64,000 bases of DNA, from assembly GCA_026398435.1 (NCBI GenBank), contig JAPLSW010000032.1:1-64000 (forward strand), in the 5' to 3' direction. Shown one piece after another: positions 1-8,126 of this stretch. This stretch comes from Chlamydiota bacterium. Lineage in GTDB: Bacteria; Chlamydiota; Chlamydiia; Chlamydiales; Rhabdochlamydiaceae. The notes beneath the pieces are model-generated. The model did not search any database. It was not told the DNA's origin and saw nothing but the letters and a program-made list of their open reading frames with translations. Numbering within the stretch: position 1 is the first letter of the stretch; each line of letters opens with the position of its first letter. The position numbers and the translations under genes are program-made.

Positions 1-940
1 ACCACGTCTTGTCTTTATCTTTAGCCTCTTTTTCATAGGCTCCATATTTATCTGAATGGAATACCCCCTTGTAGCCTGCAAGGAAATCTTTAAAGCTTTG
101 GTGCTTTCTGTCAGTAAAAAATCGGTAGATTCTAAGCGGAGGATCTTGTGAAGCGCCGCCTGCCATTACCGTCATATAGCCTTGCTTAGTTTTGCCGGTG
201 CCCGGGGCTAATATGTCAACTGGAGTCTCATCGACAAAGATATTTCCGGATTTTTTTATTTCTTCTTCCAGAAGATCATAGATAGGAGTTAGAGCTTCTC
301 CTATCTTTAGGACGTAGCTAGATAGAGTTTGTTTCGAGATATATACCAGACTCCTAGTCATCATTTCTGATTGTCGATAGAGGGGCAGATGATCGCAGAA
401 CTTTTTTGTGATAATATCTGCAAGGATGCTCTCATCTACTGAACATCGAGGAATGATGCTATCAGGGAGTTCAGGCGTTTTAATCCCTTCATCAGGTCTG
501 CCAGGTACGGCATATTTCGTTCTGATGATTTCTTTGATAAAGTAAGAGCTGGCTTTCATAGCCAGCTTTCGAGAGGATTCTTCACCTATACAGACCAGAG
601 TAAGACCCGTTACAGGATCTACTTTCTGATCTTCTGGAAGATCGATGATTTGGGTTTCTATAGGAAGATCATCGGGGAAAGTGATCGTATTAATAGGAGT
701 GGATTTAGCTTTCCTTTTTTCATGAGCGGGCACAGAGATCTTTTTCTCTTCATCCTCTGGCTCTACAGGTTCTAGCCCTGGAAGAAATTGATCAGCTTCA
801 TTTGAAATGAAACGCTCAGACTTCTGCCCAAATAATTGCCTTTTGAGCCAGTCAACCTGCTCTTGCAGGGATTTAACTTGCGCTTCAAGAATCTCATTTT
901 TTTGCTTCAGCAAATCTATTTCAGAAAGTGTTATTGTCAT
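1..940 (-). CDS. tnpC: IS66 family transposase TnpC (C-terminus beyond window)
   Basis: This is the DDE transposase of an IS66 element. Translating the minus strand from the ATG at 940 gives an N-terminal leucine-rich coiled coil ending in the family's signature LKRQLFGQKSE. It is followed by an acidic linker, a region with the RxKYAVPG motif typical of the zinc-finger/middle domain, and then the catalytic-domain opening with FVDETPVDIL and SDKYGAYE. About 313 codons are visible, and the last part of the catalytic domain is outside the window. The start has only a weak ribosome binding site. It follows tnpB by 59 bp. Confidence 0.9.
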   Translation of the reverse strand, partial: MTITLSEIDLLKQKNEILEAQVKSLQEQVDWLKRQLFGQKSERFISNEADQFLPGLEPVEPEDEEKKISVPAHEKRKAKSTPINTITFPDDLPIETQIIDLPEDQKVDPVTGLTLVCIGEESSRKLAMKASSYFIKEIIRTKYAVPGRPDEGIKTPELPDSIIPRCSVDESILADIITKKFCDHLPLYRQSEMMTRSLVYISKQTLSSYVLKIGEALTPIYDLLEEEIKKSGNIFVDETPVDILAPGTGKTKQGYMTVMAGGASQDPPLRIYRFFTDRKHQSFKDFLAGYKGVFHSDKYGAYEKEAKDKDKTW

Positions 941-999
941 GCATGAAAGTATACACATTTTCCCTATGAAATCACAGGGAAAAAGAATGAAAAATAGAG

Positions 1000-1329
1000 T
1001 TATTTTAAGGAGAATCTACAGGCTGTTTTTTGTGGAACAATGCCCTCAAGTAACATGAAAAACTGACGTCTATCCATTTGCTTTTCTGAGGACTTTTTAG
1101 AAAAGGTTCCCTTCTCCAATCGCTTGTGCCAAATAGCCAATCCATCAACATCCCAATATAAAACCTTCATCCGGTTGCGGGTCTTATTCAAAAATACAAA
1201 ATAAGCACCCGTTAGAAGCTTTTCTGGGAAAAGAGACTCTGTCATACAGCTAAGTCCTTCAAAACCCTTTCTTAGATCTATAGGATCCGTATGCATGAAA
1301 ATTCTTGCATCTCCCGATAAGGCTAGCAT
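1000..1329 (-). CDS. tnpB: IS66 family accessory protein TnpB (Orf2)
   Basis: The 109-residue product matches the IS66 Orf2 family. It has an opening like MLALSGDARIFMHTDPIDLRKGFEGL and a core with FVFLNKTRNRMKVLYWDVDGLAIW, which is the family hallmark. The protein is required for transposition of IS66 elements, but its biochemical role is unknown. The start at 1329 follows a GAGGTAGGG ribosome binding site, and only 2 bp separate it from the tnpA stop, so the two are probably translationally coupled. The C-terminal ~20 residues look less conserved than the core. Confidence 0.88.
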   Translation of the reverse strand: MLALSGDARIFMHTDPIDLRKGFEGLSCMTESLFPEKLLTGAYFVFLNKTRNRMKVLYWDVDGLAIWHKRLEKGTFSKKSSEKQMDRRQFFMLLEGIVPQKTACRFSLK

Positions 1330-1331
1330 CC

Positions 1332-1598
1332 CTACCTCAGCACACTAAGAAAACGCGAGAGCGTTTTCTCATCAAAGTCAGGATCTAGCTCGAGCGTGAT
1401 ATTTTTCCAGCGGAGCTTTATCCCTTGGGAAATAGGCTTTAATTCGATAAATTTTTTCTGCTGCTGATTTTTGAGCTTCTTTAGATGATAGTGAAGCGTG
1501 GAAGCGGATATGCCTTGGATTTTGCACCAAGCATGTATAGAAAGTCCGCTTAGCTTGTACTCTTCTATTCTTTTTTGCCATTCTGATTTGTTCGTCAT
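1332..1598 (-). CDS. tnpA: IS66 family accessory protein TnpA (Orf1)
   Basis: The 88-residue protein resembles the helix-turn-helix TnpA of IS66 elements. Residues ~5-45 (SEWQKRIEEYKLSGLSIHAW followed by an ISASTLHYHLKKLK segment) form a putative DNA-binding HTH, followed by a short tail. The ATG at 1598 is preceded by GGAGG six bases upstream, a good ribosome binding site. It is the first gene of the tnpA-tnpB-tnpC operon and lies 84 bp inside the inferred element end. An overlapping frame at 1378-1611 is a shadow. Confidence 0.75.
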   Translation of the reverse strand: MTNKSEWQKRIEEYKLSGLSIHAWCKIQGISASTLHYHLKKLKNQQQKKFIELKPISQGIKLRWKNITLELDPDFDEKTLSRFLSVLR

Positions 1599-1836
1599 GC
1601 ACTGCCTCCATTTTTTATTTAAGAAGGCATCATTTTATCTAGGGAGAGAGATTGCTTAAAGATGGGCTCGCTTACCGCTTACACTAGAACGATGGGATTC
1701 CTTCCTTAAAGGGATAGGACATGATCCGATGCCCCTTAAAGAACTGATATTCGAAATTAGGGATTTTTTCCTTCCAATTTTAACTGAAAATAATGTCCAA
1801 GCTACAGGCCATGGCTCATGATTGCTGGAGATAGAA

Positions 1837-2349
1837 ATGAATAGATGGTTCATATCCGATACTCACTTCTCTCATGCGAATATCATCGCCTATACTGGAC
1901 GCCCTTTTCAGTCAGTCAATGAAATGAATGAGAAACTTATTAAGAATTGGAATGCTCTTGTTAAACCGGAAGATATGATTTTCTTTCTAGGCGATTTTGG
2001 TTTAGGCTCAACGGACTTTCTTACCGATCTTTGCGCAGGCCTTAATGGTAATAAGATTTGCATTCGAGGAAATCATGATGGTACTCCCTCTAAAATGCAT
2101 ACAATTGGATTCTCACTTGTTCTAGAGTCAGCTTTCATTAAGATTGGCCGCCACCAAGTCGAACTTATTCACATCCCCAGTCAACCTGCGCCATCGCATT
2201 TTCAACTTCATGGCCATGTTCATGAAAAACGACCCAATAAACTTGTGGATCGTCAACTCAATCTTTCCGTCGAAGTATGGGATTACAAGCCTGTTCATGA
2301 AAAAACCATCACTGCTATACTTGATCACGCAGACCACCACTCCCAATAA
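1837..2349 (+). CDS. calcineurin-like metallophosphoesterase
   Basis: This is a predicted metal-dependent phosphoesterase of about 170 residues. The family metal-ligand motifs are visible in order: SDTHFSH near the N-terminus (D-x-H), GDFG (~residue 53), GNHD (~residue 83) and GHVH near residue 128. Its compact size matches phage- and plasmid-borne members. The start at 1837 (MNRWFISDTHF) is preferred over 1822 because GGAG lies just upstream and the domain starts immediately. The gene lies between the IS66 end and the first att repeat, so it is probably island cargo. The substrate is unknown. Confidence 0.85.
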   Translation: MNRWFISDTHFSHANIIAYTGRPFQSVNEMNEKLIKNWNALVKPEDMIFFLGDFGLGSTDFLTDLCAGLNGNKICIRGNHDGTPSKMHTIGFSLVLESAFIKIGRHQVELIHIPSQPAPSHFQLHGHVHEKRPNKLVDRQLNLSVEVWDYKPVHEKTITAILDHADHHSQ

Positions 2350-2507
2350 TTCATCAAAAATATTTTAATTTGTTCTCATGAATTATGAAGAACGCGATGG
2401 ACCTTATAAAAAGGCAAAGTCACAGGCACTCACTAAAAGTCAATGAGTGCTTTTGTTACAAACAGTACCATGAAAACCCCAAGAATTCTCAGATATTATG
2501 CATCATA

Positions 2508-2527
2508 CTGACCCACGGCTGACCCAC
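2508..2527 (+). repeat. type A arm-site pair (right arm of island left of att1)
   Basis: Two CTGACCCAC copies start 11 bp apart (2508 and 2519), about 70 bp left of the tRNA-like att repeat at 2598. The same pair with near-identical surroundings occurs at 10484/10495, and a variant at 20113/20124. Paired short direct repeats at fixed distance from an att core are typical of integrase or excisionase arm sites. The role is inferred from position and recurrence. Confidence 0.6.
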
Positions 2528-2597
2528 AAAGGTCAAAAAGAACAAAAAATAGTTGGAAATTAGTTTGAAAGATTTTGTAAGTCATTGATTTAGAGAA

Positions 2598-2653
2598 TGC
2601 TCGGAACAGGAGTCGAACCTGAACCCGCTATTAACGGAGAGGATTTTAAGTCC
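2598..2653 (-). repeat. att1: partial tRNA-Leu 3' end (attachment-site repeat)
   Basis: These 56 bases match the 3' portion (anticodon loop to discriminator base) of the intact tRNA-Leu at 42798-42881, with one mismatch at 2622. The 5' half of a tRNA is absent, so this is not a functional tRNA. It is the leftmost of five same-orientation copies, and it probably marks the outer boundary of the 2.8-kb cassette that ends at att2. Confidence 0.9.
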
Positions 2654-2796
2654 TATTGAATCAACAATCAGCTACAAAAAACTATAAACAACTAACAGAT
2701 ATTCAATCGGTTAAGACCGAATGCAAAGTAGTTAGTGTTTTTTGAAAGTAGTTCTTTATAGTTGTTGAGTGGAGCATTTTTGGAGCATTCTTGAAA
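2654..2796. repeat. type B left arm, copy 1
   Basis: About 140 bp immediately right of att1 are repeated right of att4 (20260-20400). The repeat includes an inverted repeat around ACTATAAACAACT / AGTTCTTTATAGT and ends in the GGAGCATT pair at 2771 and 2782. In the att4 copy the inverted repeat is perfect over 14 bp. The arrangement suggests protein-binding arms next to the recombination core. Confidence 0.6.
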
Positions 2797-2899
2797 AATG
2801 GGAAACCTTTATTTCCCCTGTTTTGTTCCTTAAATTTTCTTGTTTCAAATTCTTGATTCTAATAAGTTTTTTACAAAAACTTTACATATGAGGAATTTC

Positions 2900-3778
2900 A
2901 TGAAGAATAGCTCCTTAATCCAAGGTTGCAATACCTCGTTCGAAGATACAAAAAAAACCAACCAATACGGTATCGAGTACTGGAGTGCTCGCGATCTTCA
3001 AAATCTCTTAGGGTATTCTCAATGGAGACGTTTTGAAAATGCGATTGAAAGAGCTGTAGAATCTTGTAAACAATCGGGTAACAATCCCAACGACCATTTT
3101 GCCGGCGCCGGCAAAATGGTCGAGATTGGTAGCAAAACCGGAAGAGATGTCGAAGATTGGCATCTCTCTCGCTTTGCTTGTTATCTAATTGCTCAAAATG
3201 GAGATCCGAGAAAGCCAGAAATCGCTCATGCCCAGAAATACTTTGCCATCCAGACTCGTCGCCAAGAGCTATCTGATGCGATGGCTGCGGATCTTGAACG
3301 TTTAGAATCACGTAAGCAAGCATCTGAAGAGTTTAAAGCTTTATCTGGCGCTGCTCGAGAAGCCGGAGTGCAAAACAAAATGTTTGGCATGTTTCACGAT
3401 GCTGGATATAAAGGCCTATATGGGGGGTTAGGGGTAGATGCGATCAAAGCTCGTAAAGGAATCTCGTCTAAAGAACAACTGATGGATCGCATGGGTACGA
3501 CAGAATTAATAGCGAATCAATTCCGCATGTCCCAAACACGTGAAAAGCTCAAAAGAGAAAACATACAAAATCAAAGAGATGCTATGGAGACCCACGAAAT
3601 GGTGGGAAAAAAGGTACGTTCAGTAATTGAGGAAATTGGAGGAACCTTACCTGAAAACATCCCTCCTGCAGAACCTATCAAAAATGTTGAAAAACGCCTA
3701 AAAAAAACTAAGCCAGTACTGCTGTTAGCGGATAATGAATCTGCCGGATTAGTCCCGAAAAAAAGCAAAATTAAATAG
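2900..3778 (+). CDS. dinD: DinD-like DNA-damage-inducible protein
   Basis: The product of ~292 residues matches the DinD family throughout. Visible stretches are the YWSARDLQNLLGYSQWRRFE opening, SGNNPNDHFAGAGKMV, the LSRFACYLIAQNGDPRKP block and QTRRQELSD. In E. coli DinD is SOS-induced and interferes with RecA; whether that holds here is unknown. I start at 2900 because GAGG lies at good spacing and the family domain begins shortly after; an in-frame ATG at 2840 lacks a good site. It is the only plus-strand gene in island 1. A tail of ~30 lysine-rich residues follows the conserved domain. Confidence 0.85.
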   Translation: MKNSSLIQGCNTSFEDTKKTNQYGIEYWSARDLQNLLGYSQWRRFENAIERAVESCKQSGNNPNDHFAGAGKMVEIGSKTGRDVEDWHLSRFACYLIAQNGDPRKPEIAHAQKYFAIQTRRQELSDAMAADLERLESRKQASEEFKALSGAAREAGVQNKMFGMFHDAGYKGLYGGLGVDAIKARKGISSKEQLMDRMGTTELIANQFRMSQTREKLKRENIQNQRDAMETHEMVGKKVRSVIEEIGGTLPENIPPAEPIKNVEKRLKKTKPVLLLADNESAGLVPKKSKIK

Positions 3779-3800
3779 TAGCTCTTTAAAAGAGCTACTT
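3777..3800 (+). terminator. hairpin terminator after dinD
   Basis: AGTAGCTCTT and AAGAGCTACT form a ~10-bp stem that starts within the dinD stop codon and is followed by TTATTA. The T-run is weak. It lies between two convergent genes and may serve both. Confidence 0.55.
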
Positions 3801-3834
3801 ATTAAGAATTAGAATTTAACTTAAGCAATATACC

Positions 3835-4491
3835 TCAGATTTTCTCTGCATAATTTTCTTGATCCCAAGAGCTAGTGTAAGACTTGGACGAAATCGTTTT
3901 ATCAAGAAGAGCTGGAAATGGATTAGTTAAGCTCCACTGCCCTTTAAGATATTCATAGGGGATTTTAACTTCCCAAGGACCATCTTCTAAACCACCCACT
4001 GTATAGGGTTGAAAAATAACAACCAAAAATTCGTTATTTATAACAAAGGTATGAATATCATTATATTCAAGCCTTTCTCGCAAAGGATTGGCTCCTGAGA
4101 AGTAAGAATCAGCATTTCCCTTCAAACTATTTTCGCAATACTTCCGTAAATATTCCCTTTGTGCTTCTGTTGAAAACAAATCCCAGATTTTGATTTCCGT
4201 TAACTTTCCCTTAAGCTTACATAAAGTCTTACCTTCATACCGGAACCTTGCATGAGGAAGATGATCATATATGAGAACCTTTCCAAAAAGACTAATTACA
4301 TCCTGAGAGAAAAATACAGTTTTTAATACATATCTCATCTGAAATGGGCTTTCTTCTACTTCGCCCTCTAAAATTGAGAAAAGAAAATCTTTCTTAATAG
4401 AATTCAGATCATCTAAATCCCTTCTCCTTTCTTGCTTTTGACATCCTGTTATCAGAAACAAGCTACATAGCAAAAAGAAATATCGAAACAT
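3835..4491 (-). CDS. predicted lipoprotein, unknown function (partner of upstream exported-effector-like gene)
   Basis: The 218-residue protein begins with a lipoprotein signal peptide: a short hydrophobic core ending in LITGC (lipobox, Cys17). The rest is soluble and I recognise no domain. Its start codon overlaps the stop of the preceding gene as TAATG (positions 4493-4489), which implies translational coupling. A membrane-anchored partner coupled to a putative toxin or effector resembles effector/immunity arrangements, but that is inference. No homologue is recognised. Confidence 0.7.
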   Translation of the reverse strand: MFRYFFLLCSLFLITGCQKQERRRDLDDLNSIKKDFLFSILEGEVEESPFQMRYVLKTVFFSQDVISLFGKVLIYDHLPHARFRYEGKTLCKLKGKLTEIKIWDLFSTEAQREYLRKYCENSLKGNADSYFSGANPLRERLEYNDIHTFVINNEFLVVIFQPYTVGGLEDGPWEVKIPYEYLKGQWSLTNPFPALLDKTISSKSYTSSWDQENYAEKI

Positions 4492-5162
4492 TATGCGATC
4501 CTATAAAAAGAACTTCCATATTCAGGCCTAAGAAAAATTGTTCCATTTTTCAAGTGAACAATTGTCGCATGTAATCTTCCTTCATTTGCTAAGTTCAAAG
4601 CATCTTCCTTAGAGATCAAAATATCCTTTCCTTTCTTATTAATCAGATATTCTGTTATGACCCCTTCCTTCTTGCATACACCAGAAATATACCACTTCTC
4701 AATGAAATCCTCTTCTCCTGCCTCCCGACCTTCGATTCGTTCAATTGCTTCTTGAAATTGATTATATTCTTTTGGTTTTAAGTCTTTTATGCAGGTATTA
4801 GGATCAAGTTTAGAAATGGAAAGAATCATTCGCCTATATTCTTTAGCGTTGTCCTTATCATATTTTTCAGGAAATTCCGTTATCTTAAGATAATTATAAT
4901 TAGAGCTTTTAAGCAAATCTGTTAATGCTTTCCGTCCAATTTCTTCTGTGGGGAAAACTGCCATTCCTCCAGCTTTTCCTATAGCTCCATGCCGCACCGC
5001 ATATCCTCTAGGAATATAGACCATGTTTCCAGGGTTATTATTTCTCCAGGCTTTACTTCCACCACTTCGGATAGTCATGTTTCCTTTTTCGTCAAAATAA
5101 TGGACGGTATAAACCTTAGACCCAGCATTTGGCGGGCCTTCTTCCGAGCTAATAAATACCAC
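4491..5162 (-). CDS. RNNNPGN-domain protein with DUF3892-like C-terminus (candidate effector)
   Basis: This 223-residue protein has two visible parts. Residues ~35-75 contain RNNNPGN, then a GAIGKAGGMAVFPTEEIGRKAL stretch, a pattern I associate with phage virion proteins and some secreted toxins, possibly acting on the cell wall. The last ~55 residues (TEYLINKKG, then SKEDALNLANEG and a GTIFLRP end) resemble the short DUF3892 domain. The start is GTG at 5162, preceded by GGGGAGGAT at good spacing; no in-frame ATG is near. There is no signal peptide. The gene is coupled to the lipoprotein downstream. Function is not established. Confidence 0.65.
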   Translation of the reverse strand: MVFISSEEGPPNAGSKVYTVHYFDEKGNMTIRSGGSKAWRNNNPGNMVYIPRGYAVRHGAIGKAGGMAVFPTEEIGRKALTDLLKSSNYNYLKITEFPEKYDKDNAKEYRRMILSISKLDPNTCIKDLKPKEYNQFQEAIERIEGREAGEEDFIEKWYISGVCKKEGVITEYLINKKGKDILISKEDALNLANEGRLHATIVHLKNGTIFLRPEYGSSFYRIA

Positions 5163-5325
5163 AGCATCCTCCCCTTCATAAATTAAGAAAGAAAGTGTAC
5201 TCAGAAGAATCTAGGAAGTCAAAACTTCTGCTTTAAAACTCTACCTGCTTCAATAATTAAAAATTTTAATATAGAGTTACTCTCTCTATTGAGAGCTTTC
5301 TAAATCGTTAGATTATTTTTGAATT

Positions 5326-5344
5326 GGAGCATTTTTGGAGCATT
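5326..5344 (+). repeat. type B arm-site pair (right arm of island 1)
   Basis: GGAGCATT occurs at 5326 and 5337 (11 bp apart), about 60 bp left of att2. It is the partner of the B pair right of att1 and supports the reading of 2598-5404 as one cassette. Confidence 0.6.
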
Positions 5345-5403
5345 TGTAAAATGCGTAACTAACTGAATGTATGAAAATAAGTCATAACCTATTAAGGATA
5401 AGA

Positions 5404-5458
5404 TGCTCGGAACAGGAGTCGAACCTGCACCCGCTATTAACGGAGAGGATTTTAAGTC
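5404..5458 (-). repeat. att2: partial tRNA-Leu 3' end (attachment-site repeat)
   Basis: The 55 bases are identical to the 3' portion of the intact tRNA-Leu gene up to the anticodon stem, where the match stops. The 5' half is missing. It separates the B-armed island 1 from the A-armed island 2. Confidence 0.9.
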
Positions 5459-5595
5459 TGCGACTTTCCCCTAATATGGCGTAACTCCCCCTGACTTCTC
5501 ATAGAGGAGGATATCAGCCTGGAAAAATTAAAATCACCAGAAATTATGTAAAATTAGGAGGGAATTTGCAGTGTACTGACCCACCAGTGACCCAC
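5459..5595. repeat. type A left arm, copy 1
   Basis: The ~140 bp right of att2 recur right of att3 (10629-10765) with scattered differences, and both end in the CTGACCCAC/GTGACCCAC pair 11 bp apart (5576/5587 and 10746/10757). No coding potential was seen. Probable recombinase arm region. Confidence 0.6.
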
Positions 5596-6224
5596 AGATT
5601 AATTAGAGATACCGAATGGATCCATCTTCCGGCTGGGTATTCTACGGCATATATAGCAGTCTATTCAATATAGCATCTCGCCCTAGGGGGACACCTAAAA
5701 TTCCCTCTTCATTTTTCAGAGCATTTTCTCAGAAGGACTCAATAATCTTAGGCCATCAAGAGCATCACTTGAGTCGCTAAATTGTGCCAAAATGCATTAT
5801 TACACTAAATATAACCATCTAACTTTCAATTAGTTAAGAAGGCTAATTGTGCCGTTTTCGTGCCGACCATCGGACGTCGGCACAATTCCACATGGCAATC
5901 TACTGACCCACCTGTGACTCACAAAAGAAGTATTGATTAAAGATACTAAAGAGATACATCTTCTAGCTATCCTAGGGTTCATACAGAGGTCTACATAATG
6001 GTTCATCATCTGCGCCAGTATAGAGAGCACTTAAAATCCCTTTCTTTTTTCAAAGCATTTTTTTAGAAAAGCGCTCCAATTGCAGACTATCTAGAGCATG
6101 ATTTTATTTGTAGAATTGTGCCAAAATGCATTATTACATCAAATACAACCATCTCATTTACAGTTAATTAGATCGAATAATTGTGCTGTTTTCGGGTCAA
6201 GAATCCGATGTTGGCACAATTCCA
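5574..6224. repeat. tandem duplication of a ~324-bp unit
   Basis: The stretch 5574-5890 is repeated, with many substitutions, at 5900-6224. Both units start with a type A arm pair, share CATTATTACA and ATAACCATCT-like blocks, and end with an inverted repeat AATTGTGC...GCACAATT. The end of the second unit encodes the last residues of the Schlafen-like gene (GIVPTSD). The first unit retains the same peptide out of context, so part of the gene's 3' end was duplicated with the arm. The rest of the unit is non-coding. Confidence 0.75.
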
Positions 6225-7846
6225 GTAGCATACCATAAAGCTCCTCGTGCCATTCCCGAACTGTGAATTAATTGCTCCGCTTTTAATTCTTGTAAAAGCT
6301 TCTTTACTTGGTCATTGGTTAGAGCAGGTAAAACCTGGGCCAATTCCTTAAGCCGACTTCCAGCTGGTGCATTAATTTGAAAATGCTTTAATAAAAGTTT
6401 CTTATTAGTTTCACGATCTAAGCCTAGCTTTCGAGTATATGAACCTTTCTTTCCAATAAAGTCATAATAACGACGTGAAAGCAAATACTTCACTCCCCGA
6501 GCATGACCATATTTTTCAACGATACCTTCCTCGAGTAATTTTCTAGCAAAGCTCTGCAATCTAGCTGGAATCATCTCCTCTCGTTGCACCAAGTCTAAAA
6601 TTAAGAAGTCTTCTAAAACAAAAGACATCAACCTCTCTTGGCCAATCTTTTCTAAAAATCGCAAAAAATTGAGATCCTGAATTTGACCATGAAGCGTCAA
6701 AAAGACTTGATATGCATCTGTTCGGGAAAAATCAGGAAGTGGCTTACTATTTTTGATAGTCTCTTTAAATATGAGATTTAATCCCTGCCCGGCTCTTTCA
6801 ACAAGACCACATTTTTCAAAAATTTCAGCAATGCGACGATTGCGAGAAGATTGCTTCCACAACATATTCTCCAAATTTATCTCCTGGGGGAATCCACCAG
6901 GGCTCTCGATTTCTATTTTTCTAGGAAACTGCCGAACAAATACAGATCCTTGAGATCGATAGTTCCGATGAGCCACAGCATTTAAAATAGCCTCTCTTAC
7001 TGGGCCTTCATGAAAGGTTGGAACATCTAAGACAACAAATCCATCCTGAAAATGCTGTAGGTCATTACGAAAGCTAACTGTCTTCCATAAATCATCAAAA
7101 TATACCAAAAATCCCTGGCGGTAGTTAATGCGCTGCTGGGCTGGACCGGGGGCTTCGTCGGATCGGTATTCAAATACAATCTCGGATTGTGGCAAAAATT
7201 TCTGCAAGGCTTTTGAAGTGCCAAGCAGAATAAGAGCTGCATAAGTAATGCCCTCTTCTGTAATAAGTTCAGCATCTAAAAGGAGTTGTGGAACGGAAAG
7301 ATTTGCAAGGTCTTGATTATTAGATTTACGAAGCCATCTTGTTCTAAAATTCTCAATAGCTTCTGGATCGAGATGATCCATTACGGCTCCCGAACAAATC
7401 TCTTTAGAATAATCAGACTCCACTTCCTCAAAAATCCTTTTTAGCATGTCCTGTGTCATTGGCTTTAAACTTTCTCCGGCTCGCATCCAATAAGTTCCTT
7501 TATGGTCGATTGGCACTCCTTTAGGTCTAGAAGGAATATGAAAAACAACAACTCGTCCTTCTATGTTATGGTATTCAAGTGCTTCAACTCTCAATATTTT
7601 CAATTCTTCGACCAATCGGAGCTTTATATGATTCAGGTCTTTAAAAGCCTGGGTTCCTACAGTACGCCGAGGTATTTTATCGGTTACTCCTAGAATGAGC
7701 TTTCCTCCTCCCTCATTTGCTATGGCTGAACAATAAGCTAGAAGTTTCTCAAGATCAAAATGATTGCGAGCTTCTTTAAACTCCAAGAGTTCATCTTCTT
7801 CGGCTGAATCTATTAATGTCTGCAGTTCTTCTGGGAATGTAACCAT
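6197..7846 (-). CDS. Schlafen-type AlbA_2 / RecG-like ATP-binding regulator
   Basis: This 549-residue protein has the layout of bacterial Schlafen-AAA-4 / RecG-like regulators. Residues ~8-110 form an AlbA_2 domain (EDELLEFKEA, AIANEGGGKLILGVTD). Residues ~270-370 hold the HATPase_c_4-type segment with EGPVREAILNAVAHRNY, ESPGGFP and CGLVERAGQGL. Winged-helix segments follow to the C-terminus. Such proteins are usually DNA-binding transcription regulators or defence-associated; which applies here is unknown. The ATG at 7846 starts directly before the domain. The last residues lie in a tandem repeat unit, so the natural C-terminus may have been altered. Confidence 0.82.
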   Translation of the reverse strand: MVTFPEELQTLIDSAEEDELLEFKEARNHFDLEKLLAYCSAIANEGGGKLILGVTDKIPRRTVGTQAFKDLNHIKLRLVEELKILRVEALEYHNIEGRVVVFHIPSRPKGVPIDHKGTYWMRAGESLKPMTQDMLKRIFEEVESDYSKEICSGAVMDHLDPEAIENFRTRWLRKSNNQDLANLSVPQLLLDAELITEEGITYAALILLGTSKALQKFLPQSEIVFEYRSDEAPGPAQQRINYRQGFLVYFDDLWKTVSFRNDLQHFQDGFVVLDVPTFHEGPVREAILNAVAHRNYRSQGSVFVRQFPRKIEIESPGGFPQEINLENMLWKQSSRNRRIAEIFEKCGLVERAGQGLNLIFKETIKNSKPLPDFSRTDAYQVFLTLHGQIQDLNFLRFLEKIGQERLMSFVLEDFLILDLVQREEMIPARLQSFARKLLEEGIVEKYGHARGVKYLLSRRYYDFIGKKGSYTRKLGLDRETNKKLLLKHFQINAPAGSRLKELAQVLPALTNDQVKKLLQELKAEQLIHSSGMARGALWYATGIVPTSDS

Positions 7847-8126
7847 GGATCATCCAAATGAATTTCTTTAGATAAGAAATATTAGACATACCTTTGAATT
7901 TTAGCAACTCTATCATCTGCAATCTAAAGATGAGATTACCTTTGCAATTTCCATAAAGCCTTGGTTTATCTTGCCTACTGAGGTTACTGGCAAAAATCTC
8001 TCTCTCTTCTTAATAGCTTGATTTACTCCAGAGCTCTCTCTTAAGTTTACATTTGAAAATAAATAAGAAAAATTAAATAACAAGGAAAAGCAATGAATAT
8101 AAAAAATAATCTCTTAAGGATACCTT

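Larger units (their letters stand above)
1..1682 (-). mobile_element. IS66-family insertion sequence, partial (cut by window start)
   Basis: Three consecutive minus-strand genes have the IS66 order tnpA-tnpB-tnpC. The element's outer end is placed at 1682, where the minus strand begins GTAAGCGGTAAGCG; IS66-family inverted repeats typically begin GTAAGCG. The opposite end lies outside the window. No internal stop was seen in the three genes, so the copy may be intact. The DNA just beyond 1682 reads as an open frame that looks interrupted by the insertion. Confidence 0.7.
2598..5458. mobile_element. island 1: 2.8-kb integrase-less cassette between att1 and att2
   Basis: The segment is bounded by two same-orientation tRNA-Leu 3' fragments. 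Just inside each boundary is a type B arm pair (GGAGCATT twice, 11 bp apart, at 2771/2782 and 5326/5337). It carries only a DinD-like gene and a coupled effector/lipoprotein pair, with no recombinase. Symmetric B arms and paired att repeats make this the cleanest candidate for a complete cassette mobilised by an integrase supplied elsewhere. Mobility itself is inferred. Confidence 0.65.

Noticed and set aside
807-1058. Plus-strand frame over the start of tnpC
   Set aside because: It lies antisense to tnpC and the tnpB/tnpC gap and has no protein-like composition; it is a shadow.
5830-6030. Minus-strand 66-codon frame in the tandem repeat
   Set aside because: It is made of repeat DNA, and only the GIVPTSD tail copies the Schlafen gene end. 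No ribosome binding site or domain.
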